64,000 nucleotides of DNA from Desulfosporosinus metallidurans (lineage in GTDB: Bacteria > Bacillota > Desulfitobacteriia > Desulfitobacteriales > Desulfitobacteriaceae): the NCBI RefSeq assembly GCF_001936615.1, contig NZ_MLBF01000005.1, positions 96,734-160,733 on the forward strand, read 5' to 3'. How positions within the stretch are numbered: the stretch's first letter is position 1; every line of letters starts with the position of its first letter. The translations under genes and the position numbers were made by a program. The notes below the pieces were generated by a model. The model had not been told where the DNA came from. It made no database searches and was given only the letters and a program-made list of their open reading frames with translations. This document shows positions 42,794 through 49,756 of the stretch, one piece after another.

Positions 42794-44197
42794 CTATTTA
42801 TGAATTGCCCGGCCAATTGCATCCCCACACGCTTCCATCACAGCTTCGGCTAAGGCTGGATGAGGATGGATCATATCCGCCAAGATTTCTGCTTTGACCC
42901 CCAGGCTGACTGCCAACGTGATTTCTGAAAGCAACTCTGAAGCATGAGGTCCCAGTATCCGGGCTCCTAAAATAACCCCAGTACTCTCCTCCGTTATAAC
43001 CTTAACAAACCCTTCCCGTTCTCCATGACATAAGGCTCTGCCGTTGTTTCGAAAATCAAAGCGTCCGACTTTGACAGCTATGCCCTTTTCCCTCGCTTGA
43101 TCTTCACTCAAGCCTACCGAAGCCACTTCAGGATTGGTGTAAACGCAAGAGGGTACAGCTCTATAGTTTAGCCTGCTTTGGATGCCCATGGCATTTTCGG
43201 CCGCCACACGCCCTTCGGCAAAAGCCAAATGCGCCAGAAGACTGCCACCGATCACATCTCCGGCAGCATAAACTCCGGCTACGTTGGTTTCCATACGGTT
43301 ATTGACCACGATGGAACCTTTCGTCACCTCAATGCCCAGAGCACGGATGTCAGGAGATAGCCCCGCTAATTTTCTTCCCACTGCGACTAATACCTTTTCT
43401 GTGTGCAGGACCATTTCTTTTCCTTCTTCATTAACCACTAAGGTTTCCAGTCCATTTTCGGACTTAGAAATCTCTCGAACCTTTGAACTGAGCGCGAATT
43501 TGATTCCTTGCCTCTTCATGATTTTTAAGAGTTCCAACGTTATTTCCTGGTCCTCATTGGGAATGATCCTCTCTTGAACTTCCACCACAGTAACCTTGGA
43601 ACCCAGTGAATTATAGAGAGTAGCAAATTCCATACCTATGGCCCCAGCTCCTATGATAGTGATACTTTCAGGGATCTCCGTTAGTTCCAGCGCCTCATCA
43701 CTCGTGATAACACCTTCTAACATAACACCTGGTATCTCTGGAATTAAAGGCTCCGAACCCGTAGTAATAATCAAACGATTGCAGTTGACCACAAGGTCTC
43801 TGTCTGCGGTTTTAACGATCACCCTTTGCGAGGATTCAATCCACCCCTTTCCCCGCAAGACTTCAACCCCATTTTTTGCCAGCAGATGCTCTACACCCAT
43901 CCTGAGACTTTTTACCACTCGGTCCTTTCTGGCCTTGCCAACGCTAGTATCGACGGATGAAACCGTTGCTGTTATGCCCAATTCTTTAGACTTATTAAGC
44001 ATGGATAAGACTTCCGATGTTTTAAGTAATGCTTTAGTTGGAATACATCCCCTATTGAGACAGGTTCCTCCCACATCTCTATCCTCAATGAGTGTCACTT
44101 TTGCACCAAGCTGAGCAGCACGTATGGCTGCTACATATCCAGCTGGGCCACCACCAAGGATACCGATTCCTATGGAGAGTTCCTTGCTGTTGATCAC
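42794..44197 (-). CDS. lpd: Dihydrolipoamide dehydrogenase
   Basis: A 467-residue flavoprotein disulfide reductase. FAD motif GGGPAGYVAAIRAAQLGAKV, redox disulfide GGTCLNRGCIPTKALL (Cys about 45 and 50), NAD motif GAGAIGMEFATLYNSLG, second FAD motif AGVYAAGDVIGG and catalytic HPHPALAEAV at the C-terminus are all present. It reoxidises dihydrolipoyl groups with NAD. The start is GTG 44197 with GGGGG upstream. In the absence of 2-oxoacid dehydrogenase genes, the DGC-GcvH fusion at 23199 is a likely substrate; a 5' copy of this gene lies beside that operon. Confidence 0.93.
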   Translation of the reverse strand: MINSKELSIGIGILGGGPAGYVAAIRAAQLGAKVTLIEDRDVGGTCLNRGCIPTKALLKTSEVLSMLNKSKELGITATVSSVDTSVGKARKDRVVKSLRMGVEHLLAKNGVEVLRGKGWIESSQRVIVKTADRDLVVNCNRLIITTGSEPLIPEIPGVMLEGVITSDEALELTEIPESITIIGAGAIGMEFATLYNSLGSKVTVVEVQERIIPNEDQEITLELLKIMKRQGIKFALSSKVREISKSENGLETLVVNEEGKEMVLHTEKVLVAVGRKLAGLSPDIRALGIEVTKGSIVVNNRMETNVAGVYAAGDVIGGSLLAHLAFAEGRVAAENAMGIQSRLNYRAVPSCVYTNPEVASVGLSEDQAREKGIAVKVGRFDFRNNGRALCHGEREGFVKVITEESTGVILGARILGPHASELLSEITLAVSLGVKAEILADMIHPHPALAEAVMEACGDAIGRAIHK

Positions 44198-44220
44198 CGA
44201 AACGCCCCCTTTTATTATAT

Positions 44221-44246
44221 ATTATCATATAGTAATATTATACTAC
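44221..44246. promoter_or_regulatory. AT-rich palindromic operator/promoter of the DLD gene
   Basis: ATTATCATATAGTAATATTA followed by TACTAC. Nearly identical to 24931-24956 and similar to 21825-21845. It contains the dyad TATTA-N8-TAATA, of a type bound by ArsR proteins. Confidence 0.5.
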
Positions 44247-44344
44247 GGCTTTGTTTTCTTTGCACTATTATTTTTTCATAGTTGTCTCGACGACATTGAA
44301 ATCTCCTATTCTATTAAGTAAGAACACGCATACCATAAACAGAA

Positions 44345-44388
44345 AAACAAGAGAGGCATCTGTACCTGTACAAATGCCTCTCTTGTTT
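44345..44388. terminator. Perfect hairpin in the paralogous block
   Basis: Stem AAACAAGAGAGGCAT / ATGCCTCTCTTGTTT, 14-base loop. Homologous to the ArsR terminator at 25062-25103, here following only a remnant of the ArsR gene. Confidence 0.75.
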
Positions 44389-44404
44389 CTTCATACCGAT
44401 CGAA

Positions 44405-44458
44405 TCAGACCACTGTCTCGCTCTCCTGCATTAGCCGATGATTGTCGTTCAACTCATT
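44405..44458 (-). pseudogene. Remnant: 3' end of an ArsR gene
   Basis: Reads NELNDNHRLMQESETVV then stop, matching the C-terminus NALNYKHRLMQEIETKE of the ArsR protein at 25122-25451. The upstream remainder is absent. It is the counterpart of the DLD remnant at 24783-24905. Confidence 0.7.
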
Positions 44459-44562
44459 GATTGTGAAACAGGTACTGGTCTACACGATGCCAGACGTGTA
44501 TGACTTGGTGAGGGCAGTTGAGGAATTATAGTGGGTCTAACTAAAGAAGAGTAGGGACTAGT
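44459..44562. other. Intergenic region downstream of YnfA
   Basis: Contains a short plus-strand frame ending VYDLVRAVEEL then stop (44474-44532) that looks protein-like but has no start or recognisable family. Otherwise nothing seen. Confidence 0.3.
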
Positions 44563-44889
44563 CTAATGACGTGGTGCCCACAGCATTATTGACACACCAA
44601 CTAAACAAATAGCCGTTCCTATCCAATCGTACATATCAGGTGCCTTCTTATCAATTCCCCAACCCCATAAGACTGCCAGAAAAATGAAAACTCCTCCATA
44701 TGCTGCATAAACTCTGCCAAAGTTCGGGAACTTTTGCAAGGTGGGTATGACGCCGTAAAGAATGAGGATTAGTCCTCCTATAATCCCATACCAAAATGGC
44801 TTTGCTTCCCTGAGCCATAGCCATACTAAGTAACCTCCCCCTATTTCGGCTAAACCAGCTAGAATGAAAAGTGTAATTGCATTAAACAT
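44563..44889 (-). CDS. YnfA/UPF0060 small membrane protein
   Basis: A 108-residue protein with four helices. Signature segments [20 protein letters not shown] and [20 protein letters not shown] are those of the UPF0060 family, distantly related to SMR drug transporters. The physiological substrate is uncertain. It starts 2 bp after the CopZ-like gene stop on the same strand, so it belongs to the operon that begins with the Sec-containing ArsR gene at 48247. Confidence 0.9.
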   Translation of the reverse strand: MFNAITLFILAGLAEIGGGYLVWLWLREAKPFWYGIIGGLILILYGVIPTLQKFPNFGRVYAAYGGVFIFLAVLWGWGIDKKAPDMYDWIGTAICLVGVSIMLWAPRH

Positions 44890-44891
44890 GA

Positions 44892-45362
44892 TTAGCTCTC
44901 CTTAGCAATTGACTCCAAGAGGTGTTTTAGGTTACCGATGCAACAAGAACCTTCTGGATTATTGACCTCACAACCACAACGACCAGCTTTTGTATGTGCG
45001 GTTATCTCCTCTAAAGCGGTAGTTCTGCCCGTTTCCTCTAATTCTTGTACCACTCTTTTCTTAGTCCATCCGAAACAGTAACAGACGGGGCAGTCTTCGT
45101 CTTCGCTTTTTGTGTACACTTCCACTTTTATGTCCCTCGTTTCAAATACGTCTTGATTATCACTAAAATAAACTACGGAACAGGCTTTGTTGGTACACAT
45201 TTTGTAAGAAGCTAAAGGTTCCAGTTTAACTAATGCACTTGGCAACAACAGGCTTTTCAAAGTAATAATTTTCATCGGTCTACCCTTATCGCCACACTCC
45301 GGGCAACTAAACCCTAAGTCAAATTTTATTGGTTCGATTTGAATAGCACAACAGTCCTCCAC
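44892..45362 (-). CDS. CopZ-like zinc/[2Fe-2S] protein
   Basis: A protein of about 156 residues resembling the N-terminal domain of Archaeoglobus Cop[11 protein letters not shown] near residue 20, [13 protein letters not shown] (about 54-66), the [2Fe-2S] ligands in [12 protein letters not shown] (about 89-100), and a C-terminal Cys group [19 protein letters not shown] chose GTG 45362 because the protein then starts MEDCC, a common start in this family; the open frame extends to ATG 45419 but that part seems to derive from the broken upstream gene. A heavy-metal-binding domain is absent, so a copper chaperone role is not certain. Confidence 0.75.
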   Translation of the reverse strand: MEDCCAIQIEPIKFDLGFSCPECGDKGRPMKIITLKSLLLPSALVKLEPLASYKMCTNKACSVVYFSDNQDVFETRDIKVEVYTKSEDEDCPVCYCFGWTKKRVVQELEETGRTTALEEITAHTKAGRCGCEVNNPEGSCCIGNLKHLLESIAKES

Positions 45363-45394
45363 TTTTTCACCATCTTTCCAAATAATTGTGTTTA

Positions 45395-45612
45395 TTATAT
45401 CACTACCGCAAGGGTACATACGGCCACGTTAGCGTCCCTGTTTCCGACGATATAATCTCCTTCGACAACAGGCCATTTTTCTTGACTTTCTAGCGGTATT
45501 CTAGCGGTATGCTTTTAGGTTGACAGGATGTACCGCAGTCGCATGACGTATTAGCAATTGTGAACAATCCAAGATCATTCTTAGTTAAATTTTCTAAACT
45601 GCGAATAGCCAT
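45395..45612 (-). pseudogene. Broken MtrA-like gene with Cys-rich N-terminus
   Basis: From ATG 45612 the frame reads DLGLFTIANTSCDCGTSCQP and stops early. Just before the stop is an 11-bp tandem duplication (TCTAGCGGTAT at 45489-45499 and 45500-45510). Removing one copy restores a frame that continues KWPVVEGDYIVGNRDANVAV then CTL, which resembles the start of MtrA-type corrinoid methyltransferase subunits (GDY-VGN...VAVCTLGS). A second shift follows and the rest is missing. Probably inactive; recent damage is suggested by the clean duplication. An alternative is a functional 40-residue Cys peptide. Confidence 0.6.
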
Positions 45613-45616
45613 GCAC

Positions 45617-46693
45617 TCAAAACATCTGTTGATATTTGATGGATAGTTCCTTAGTAAGGCCGTATACCTTGTTGGCAATATCCGTTGTAAGACTTCCTAC
45701 ACCACAGCTTGGGGTAATCATCATCTGTGCAAGCAGGGCATTTCTGTCTATTCCCTTGCCTACCAATGTGTCAATCTGACCATTAAGCTTTTTGGTTAAT
45801 TGGTCCGAGTCGTAAGCCCAAACTTTCTCGGACGTGGGAACTATTCCCCAGGCCAGAACTCCCTCTCTATGCAGGAAATTCTGAATATTCTCGGGATACA
45901 GGGATAAGGTTGTGAAGTACTCAAAGGCATCGAAGTTTAGTATATCAATCCTGGATTCGAGCAGCATTCCCCAATCCGTACTGGCACACACGTGTATCCC
46001 AGCACTACCACCGGCAGAATGAATCGTATCGACGATAATGTTAAGTTCATCAATGATTTCCTGTTTATTGAGGGTTATATGGGTTGATTGTCCGTAAGCA
46101 TAAAGACCCGGTTCATCAATGAAAATTACGACTGGTATGCCGAATCTGTTTAAGGTCTCAACTTGCCAACTGGCTTGCAAGGCTAAGGTTTTAACAACAA
46201 TATCCCGTAGTTCCTCATCGTAGTACGACGACCTTCTATTTTGGTCTGTGAGTTGCAGCCCCAAAGTGATTGGGCCTGTAACCTGACCCTTGATATATTT
46301 AGCATTATGAAAACCACCGTTAGACAATTCATCGACGAATGCCCAGAATCCCTTGGCATATTCATAAGGTAAGCCAAAGTGACTTAATGCTTCGTCGTCA
46401 CCTTCGGATATTCTCAAATACAAATCGTAAAACTCAGTGAGCCGGTCTAACCAATTTGATTGCCGGACAAAGAAGGGTGAACTACCAGACTCTTTATCCA
46501 CCAGACCAAGCCGGACAAGTGGGGCAATGTATTGGCCGATTAACCCTTCAGAAGTATTGTTGCTTGGTAGCTGTGGCCAATGAGGCATATCTGGAAAGAA
46601 CTGTTTTACCGTTCGAACAGCTTCCACAGGGTCGATATGTGGTAAGCTACCAATCCCAGTTGCTATAAATGGAGGTATCAAGTGTAAGTTCAC
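45617..46693 (-). CDS. MetE/UroD-superfamily methyltransferase core protein
   Basis: A 358-residue TIM-barrel protein like the C-terminal catalytic half of cobalamin-independent methionine synthase. Start FIATGIGSLPHIDPVEAVRT is typical. Zinc-ligand candidates are the His/Cys in GIHVCAS and the Cys in ITPSCGVGSL. The acidic segment IFIDEPGLYAYG is the conserved substrate region. Short forms act with corrinoid proteins and transfer methyl groups to thiols or other acceptors. GTG 46693 has AGGAAG too close, so TTG 46681 is an alternative start. It sits in the operon with the two selenoproteins and the MtrA-like remnant. Confidence 0.82.
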   Translation of the reverse strand: MNLHLIPPFIATGIGSLPHIDPVEAVRTVKQFFPDMPHWPQLPSNNTSEGLIGQYIAPLVRLGLVDKESGSSPFFVRQSNWLDRLTEFYDLYLRISEGDDEALSHFGLPYEYAKGFWAFVDELSNGGFHNAKYIKGQVTGPITLGLQLTDQNRRSSYYDEELRDIVVKTLALQASWQVETLNRFGIPVVIFIDEPGLYAYGQSTHITLNKQEIIDELNIIVDTIHSAGGSAGIHVCASTDWGMLLESRIDILNFDAFEYFTTLSLYPENIQNFLHREGVLAWGIVPTSEKVWAYDSDQLTKKLNGQIDTLVGKGIDRNALLAQMMITPSCGVGSLTTDIANKVYGLTKELSIKYQQMF

Positions 46694-46719
46694 CTTCCTA
46701 ACTCTTGCTGATTAATGAA

Positions 46720-46770
46720 GGCATCCCCATTGGATGCCCCTGTCAAAATACCCTGTTTACCCGAAACAGG
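46720..46770 (-). terminator. Two small hairpins between selenoprotein and methyltransferase genes
   Basis: GGCATCC / GGATGCC (46720-46738) and CCTGTTT / AAACAGG (46752-46770). No T-runs, so they may be processing or attenuation structures rather than full terminators. Confidence 0.45.
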
Positions 46771-46782
46771 AATTTAGACAGT

Positions 46783-47907
46783 TCAGGTCTTACATTCGGT
46801 GAGTTGTTCCTCCTTTGTTTCCAGTCGGGAGGGTTCACTATTAGTGGGGTGAATTTTGTCTGCTAATGCTCTAATCTTTGTCGCACCCACCGTCATAGCA
46901 ATAGCTATCGTTTCGTTTAATTCATCTTCCGGAATGTTTAGTTCCTTTGCAACTGCAAAGCAATACTGAGTTCAGGGTTCACAACCTGCTGCCAGGGAAG
47001 CCGACAGGGCAATTAAATGTTTGGTTTTCCTGTCAATAACCCCTTCGCTGTAGACTGATGAAAAGAACTCATCGTATTTCTTTAGCACCCCGTTTTCTCC
47101 TTTCACTATAACAGTATCTTTGCCGAAATAGGAACACTTTTCTTTCCGGCACCCGTGAGGATGTCGTTCAACATGTTTACAAATTATGTTCTCACTGACT
47201 ATTGGCAGGGAAACACTTAGATGCTCTTTCACCAATTTTACTGCCTCTGTCAATGATTTTCGAACGAAGTTCTTACAACAGCAAGGACCTGTTTCGTTAG
47301 CAATAGTGTTAACCATCTTGGCCACAACTCTCATGGTAGTTGCCGTTTCCTGGTCTTTGGGACAAGCCGCTCCCAGAATAACACTGAAGCAAGCGCCTAT
47401 AGATACAGCGATACCGCATACGCCTGTCAAACCACAGTATCCGCCAATAGCCTGCTTTGCCGTTCGGTTTAGCACCTCCAGAACCTGATCATCTGTTACA
47501 GTGATACTTCCTTCGTTCCTGATGGCCGTGATCAAAGCCCCAGCCGCTACCCAAGCGTTTTCACAGCCAAGCATGGGAACTTGATCGTTATACCCCATGA
47601 GTGTTTCGGCAATTTCCAAAGGTTTTTTAGACTTACAACCAATTACATAGTCCTTAACTAAGTTAAAAACCCCTTTTCCGTGGCACTCGTCACAAACATA
47701 ATGACCATTAGAGCAACAGATGTTAGCTATCTCCTGCCTGCCACACTGGGAACAAGTCAGTTCTCTGCCCTGGTCAAAGTACTCCAAGGGATTTCTGCAA
47801 ATTTTACAGTGTTCAGTGTTTCCATCAACGTGCTGACCAGCACTAGATGAAGTACCTCAGCAGTCACTAGCGCTAGGTAGAACCACGTTATTTATCATCT
47901 CGAACAT
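46783..47907 (-). CDS. Candidate selenoprotein: DUF5714-like/AhpD-like fusion with two in-frame UGA
   Basis: Read with UGA as selenocysteine the gene gives 374 residues. ATG 47907 has AGAGGAG ten bases upstream. Residues 10-22 are LPSASDC-Sec-GTSSS (Sec17). A cysteine-rich zinc-finger-like part (20-75; CKIC, CSQC, CDEC) and a helical DUF5714-like core (about 80-230) follow. The C-terminal 75 residues are an AhpD/carboxymuconolactone-decarboxylase domain with redox motif AAGCEP-Sec-TQYCFAVAKE (Cys309/Sec312), continuing to a natural end at 46783. AhpD has Cys at the Sec312 position, so a nonsense mutation is unlikely to hit it by chance. Both UGAs have SECIS-like hairpins. A redox or metalloid-detoxifying role is inferred; annotation pipelines would cut it to 271 residues at both ends. 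Confidence 0.8.
46942..46963 (-). promoter_or_regulatory. SECIS-like stem-loop after UGA codon 312
   Basis: Starting 9 nt after the UGA: CTTTGC-AGTT-GCAAAG, six perfect pairs, then a G-G mismatch and two A-T pairs. The apical G lies 19 nt after the UGA, inside the 16-37 nt range for bacterial SECIS elements. Confidence 0.65.
47823..47849 (-). promoter_or_regulatory. SECIS-like stem-loop after UGA codon 17
   Basis: CATC, small internal loop, GTGCT-GGTC-AGCAC, internal loop, GATG. The apical loop GGTC corresponds to the GGUC of the E. coli fdhF SECIS. Its first G lies 19 nt after the UGA. Confidence 0.7.
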
Positions 47908-48247
47908 AAGGAAACTCCTCTCCCGTTTGATTGTTTTGTAAATCTAATAAGTTGTTACCTTTGACCTGCGCCCTGTTTTGCATGAAATCTTTTGATTGTG
48001 AGATGATCTTCCAGATCACGTCGTCGGTAATTCAATAGAAGGCAAAACTAGCTCGATTTTCAACACGGGTTATACCGACGTTTTTCAGCACTTTCAAATG
48101 GTGAGAAGTCAATGGTTGGGATAGACCCGCCGCCTTAGCGATTTCGTTGACGCTTTTACATTCTTTAGATAATACCTCAATGATGCGGAGGCGGTTTACA
48201 TCGGCCAAAGCCTTAAACAATTGCTGGATGTCCGTATATAATTCCAT
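47888..48247 (-). CDS. Candidate selenoprotein: ArsR-family regulator with UGA codon 72
   Basis: With UGA read as selenocysteine this is a full-length ArsR repressor of 119 residues. Residues 1-70 hold the winged helix (LFKALADVNRLRIIEVLSKE; SQPLTSHHLKVLKNVGI). Then RASFAFY-Sec-ITDDVIWKIIS continues into the dimerisation helix, as in ordinary ArsR proteins (VFYxLTDxxVxxLL). Stopped at UGA it would lack helix alpha-5 and be only 71 residues. The extended frame ends at 47888, overlapping the next gene by 20 bp. A near-perfect hairpin with GGA loop follows the UGA. Sec72 at the start of alpha-5 could be part of a metalloid- or oxidant-sensing site, perhaps with Cys30. I know of no described selenocysteine ArsR. 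Confidence 0.78.
48000..48022 (-). promoter_or_regulatory. SECIS-like stem-loop after UGA codon 72
   Basis: TGATCT-GGA-AGATCA, six perfect pairs, extended by G-T, one C-C mismatch, A-T and G-C. The apical GG starts 20 nt after the UGA. Confidence 0.7.
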
Positions 48248-48568
48248 CTATTCACCTCTTGTTCTACAACTAAGATAACATAAATACACCTTTATATCAA
48301 TGGTAGTTTATATGGTAGGCAATAGAGCAGCTTTCTTCGCTTTCTTCGCTTGGTTTGTCATGTTAGAGTCATTCATGTTTCCTGAAATTTGAGGATTCTT
48401 TGTTTACACCACATTGTGAGATTGCAGCCGTTTTATGGCTCTTTTTACAGTGCGTTTTCGCCATTGGTGTCTAGCTGTAAGCTTTGTTAGGCCTAAATTT
48501 GCTGAACACCAAAGAAAATTAGTCTAATTCCGAACATAGCAAAAGCTACAACTAATTCTCAACCAAAC
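48248..48568. other. Region between the selenoprotein operon and the conjugative element
   Basis: Holds the promoter of the ArsR-selenoprotein operon (AT-rich tract at 48260-48310) and probably the 3' end of the conjugative transcript. A short direct repeat CTTTCTTCG occurs at about 48332-48350. No gene, attachment site or integrase was seen, so the element boundary is not fixed. Confidence 0.4.
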
Positions 48569-49585
48569 TTATATATTTATAATGAACCTCTTTACCATCG
48601 GCAGATAGATATATCCGTTAATATTGTTTTCAAACAGGTCATGGGAGGATTCTGCTATCATAATATCCTTGTTTAACGATTCCCTGCAAAATTCCTGTAA
48701 AGGCTTCGGCACACACAAACCCAATTTATGGATGTCCATATCCTTGCAAGCATTTAGTACTTGCAGATAGTCTTTTGCCTCATGGGGCAGGATGCTTCCG
48801 CAGAGCAGACGGATGTCCGCCTCCCTAAATATCGTGGGTGGTTCTTTGATTTCCCCGCAGTCGTAGATGATAAAGTTATAATCCTTATCCAGCTCATTGG
48901 TAAAATAGCAGTCGATACCGCCGACCGGATAGGCTTCTCCGTCTTTTTCCGCGTCATAGATATTGACGATCCAGTTCAAATGCCGGTTGGTATTGGTCTC
49001 CACATAGCAGGCAGAAGCCCCCCGCGCAATGAGCCAGGCCGCCAGGTTAAAGGCGGTGACGGTAACGCCGCTGCGCCGCTGTGTGCCGGCAACGGCAATC
49101 TTCATATTCCGGGCGTCCCACCTGTATTTGACAATCTCTTTTGGTATCAAGGCTTCGGGAAGGGCGGTATCCTGCATAAAGCTTTCCGGTGGCCGCTTAT
49201 ACCTTTGCATACCGTCCTCCGAAAGACACTCGGCAAACTCATCCCTGATACCGTCCATGCTGTCGGCGGTCACAATATCCGTTACGCCGATATCCACCAG
49301 CCTGCCGATATAGGCGTCTGCATTTACCATATCCGACAGGATGGGGATGATTCTCACATTGAGCATCATTTGCATGGATTGGAGGGCAACGATGAAATCA
49401 TCAAGCTGCTCCTCTATACAGGAAACATCCACAAGGAAATACTTGCAGCCTATATAATTCCTGATGTCCTTTGCGACAAAAAGCTTCAAGGAAAACCTGC
49501 CGATGAGCTTCTTTATCACAAGCTCCTGCCCTTCCATAAAGTCGGTCAGTCCGCTTTTCCCATTACTTGAAAGATACAGCAGCAA
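48569..49585 (-). CDS. CpaE/ParA-like ATPase-fold protein of the conjugative element
   Basis: A 338-residue cytoplasmic protein with a receiver-like N-terminal half (about 1-130) and a deviant P-loop ATPase half: MKIAVAGTQRRSGVTVTAFN (about 159-178) replaces the usual KGGxGKT, and DYNFIIYDCGEIKEPPTIF (about 235-253) is the Walker B-like part. This layout resembles CpaE/TadZ proteins that position Tad pili. Start TTG 49585 with GGAGG upstream. It follows the small membrane gene and would fit with the pilin-like genes at 62752-63686. Confidence 0.65.
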   Translation of the reverse strand: MLLYLSSNGKSGLTDFMEGQELVIKKLIGRFSLKLFVAKDIRNYIGCKYFLVDVSCIEEQLDDFIVALQSMQMMLNVRIIPILSDMVNADAYIGRLVDIGVTDIVTADSMDGIRDEFAECLSEDGMQRYKRPPESFMQDTALPEALIPKEIVKYRWDARNMKIAVAGTQRRSGVTVTAFNLAAWLIARGASACYVETNTNRHLNWIVNIYDAEKDGEAYPVGGIDCYFTNELDKDYNFIIYDCGEIKEPPTIFREADIRLLCGSILPHEAKDYLQVLNACKDMDIHKLGLCVPKPLQEFCRESLNKDIMIAESSHDLFENNINGYIYLPMVKRFIINI

Positions 49586-49712
49586 CGCTCACACCTCCGT
49601 CATAAGGCTTGTTATCCTGCTTTTTGAGATTTGCAGTAAGGAGCAGGATAATCCCGATCACCACAATCAGTACATAGATAAACAATTCAATCAGTTTTTT
49701 CCGGTTATTCAT
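49563..49712 (-). CDS. Small membrane protein of the conjugative element
   Basis: A 49-residue ORF starting at ATG 49712 with GGAGGT seven bases upstream. One transmembrane helix (IYVLIVVIGIILLLTANL) is followed by a polar tail. It overlaps the start of the CpaE-like gene by 23 bp. Its reality is supported by the strong ribosome binding site and tight packing. Confidence 0.6.
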   Translation of the reverse strand: MNNRKKLIELFIYVLIVVIGIILLLTANLKKQDNKPYDGGVSVAAVSFK

Positions 49713-49756
49713 TGTCTACCTCCGGATTAAAATACTCAACCAAAGTAAAGTGCTTG

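Noticed and set aside
45576..45617. Possible selenocysteine read-through at the UGA ending the MetE-like gene
   Set aside because: The frame after the UGA has only 11 codons, no family continuation, and the MetE core is already full length.
48300..48568. Attachment site of the conjugative element
   Set aside because: No direct repeat pair with a tRNA or gene end and no integrase is visible inside the window, so no att site can be supported.
48761..49570. 269-residue plus-strand ORF opposite the CpaE-like gene
   Set aside because: It is a mirror frame of a gene with recognisable ATPase features; the translation has no plausible domain and no ribosome binding site.
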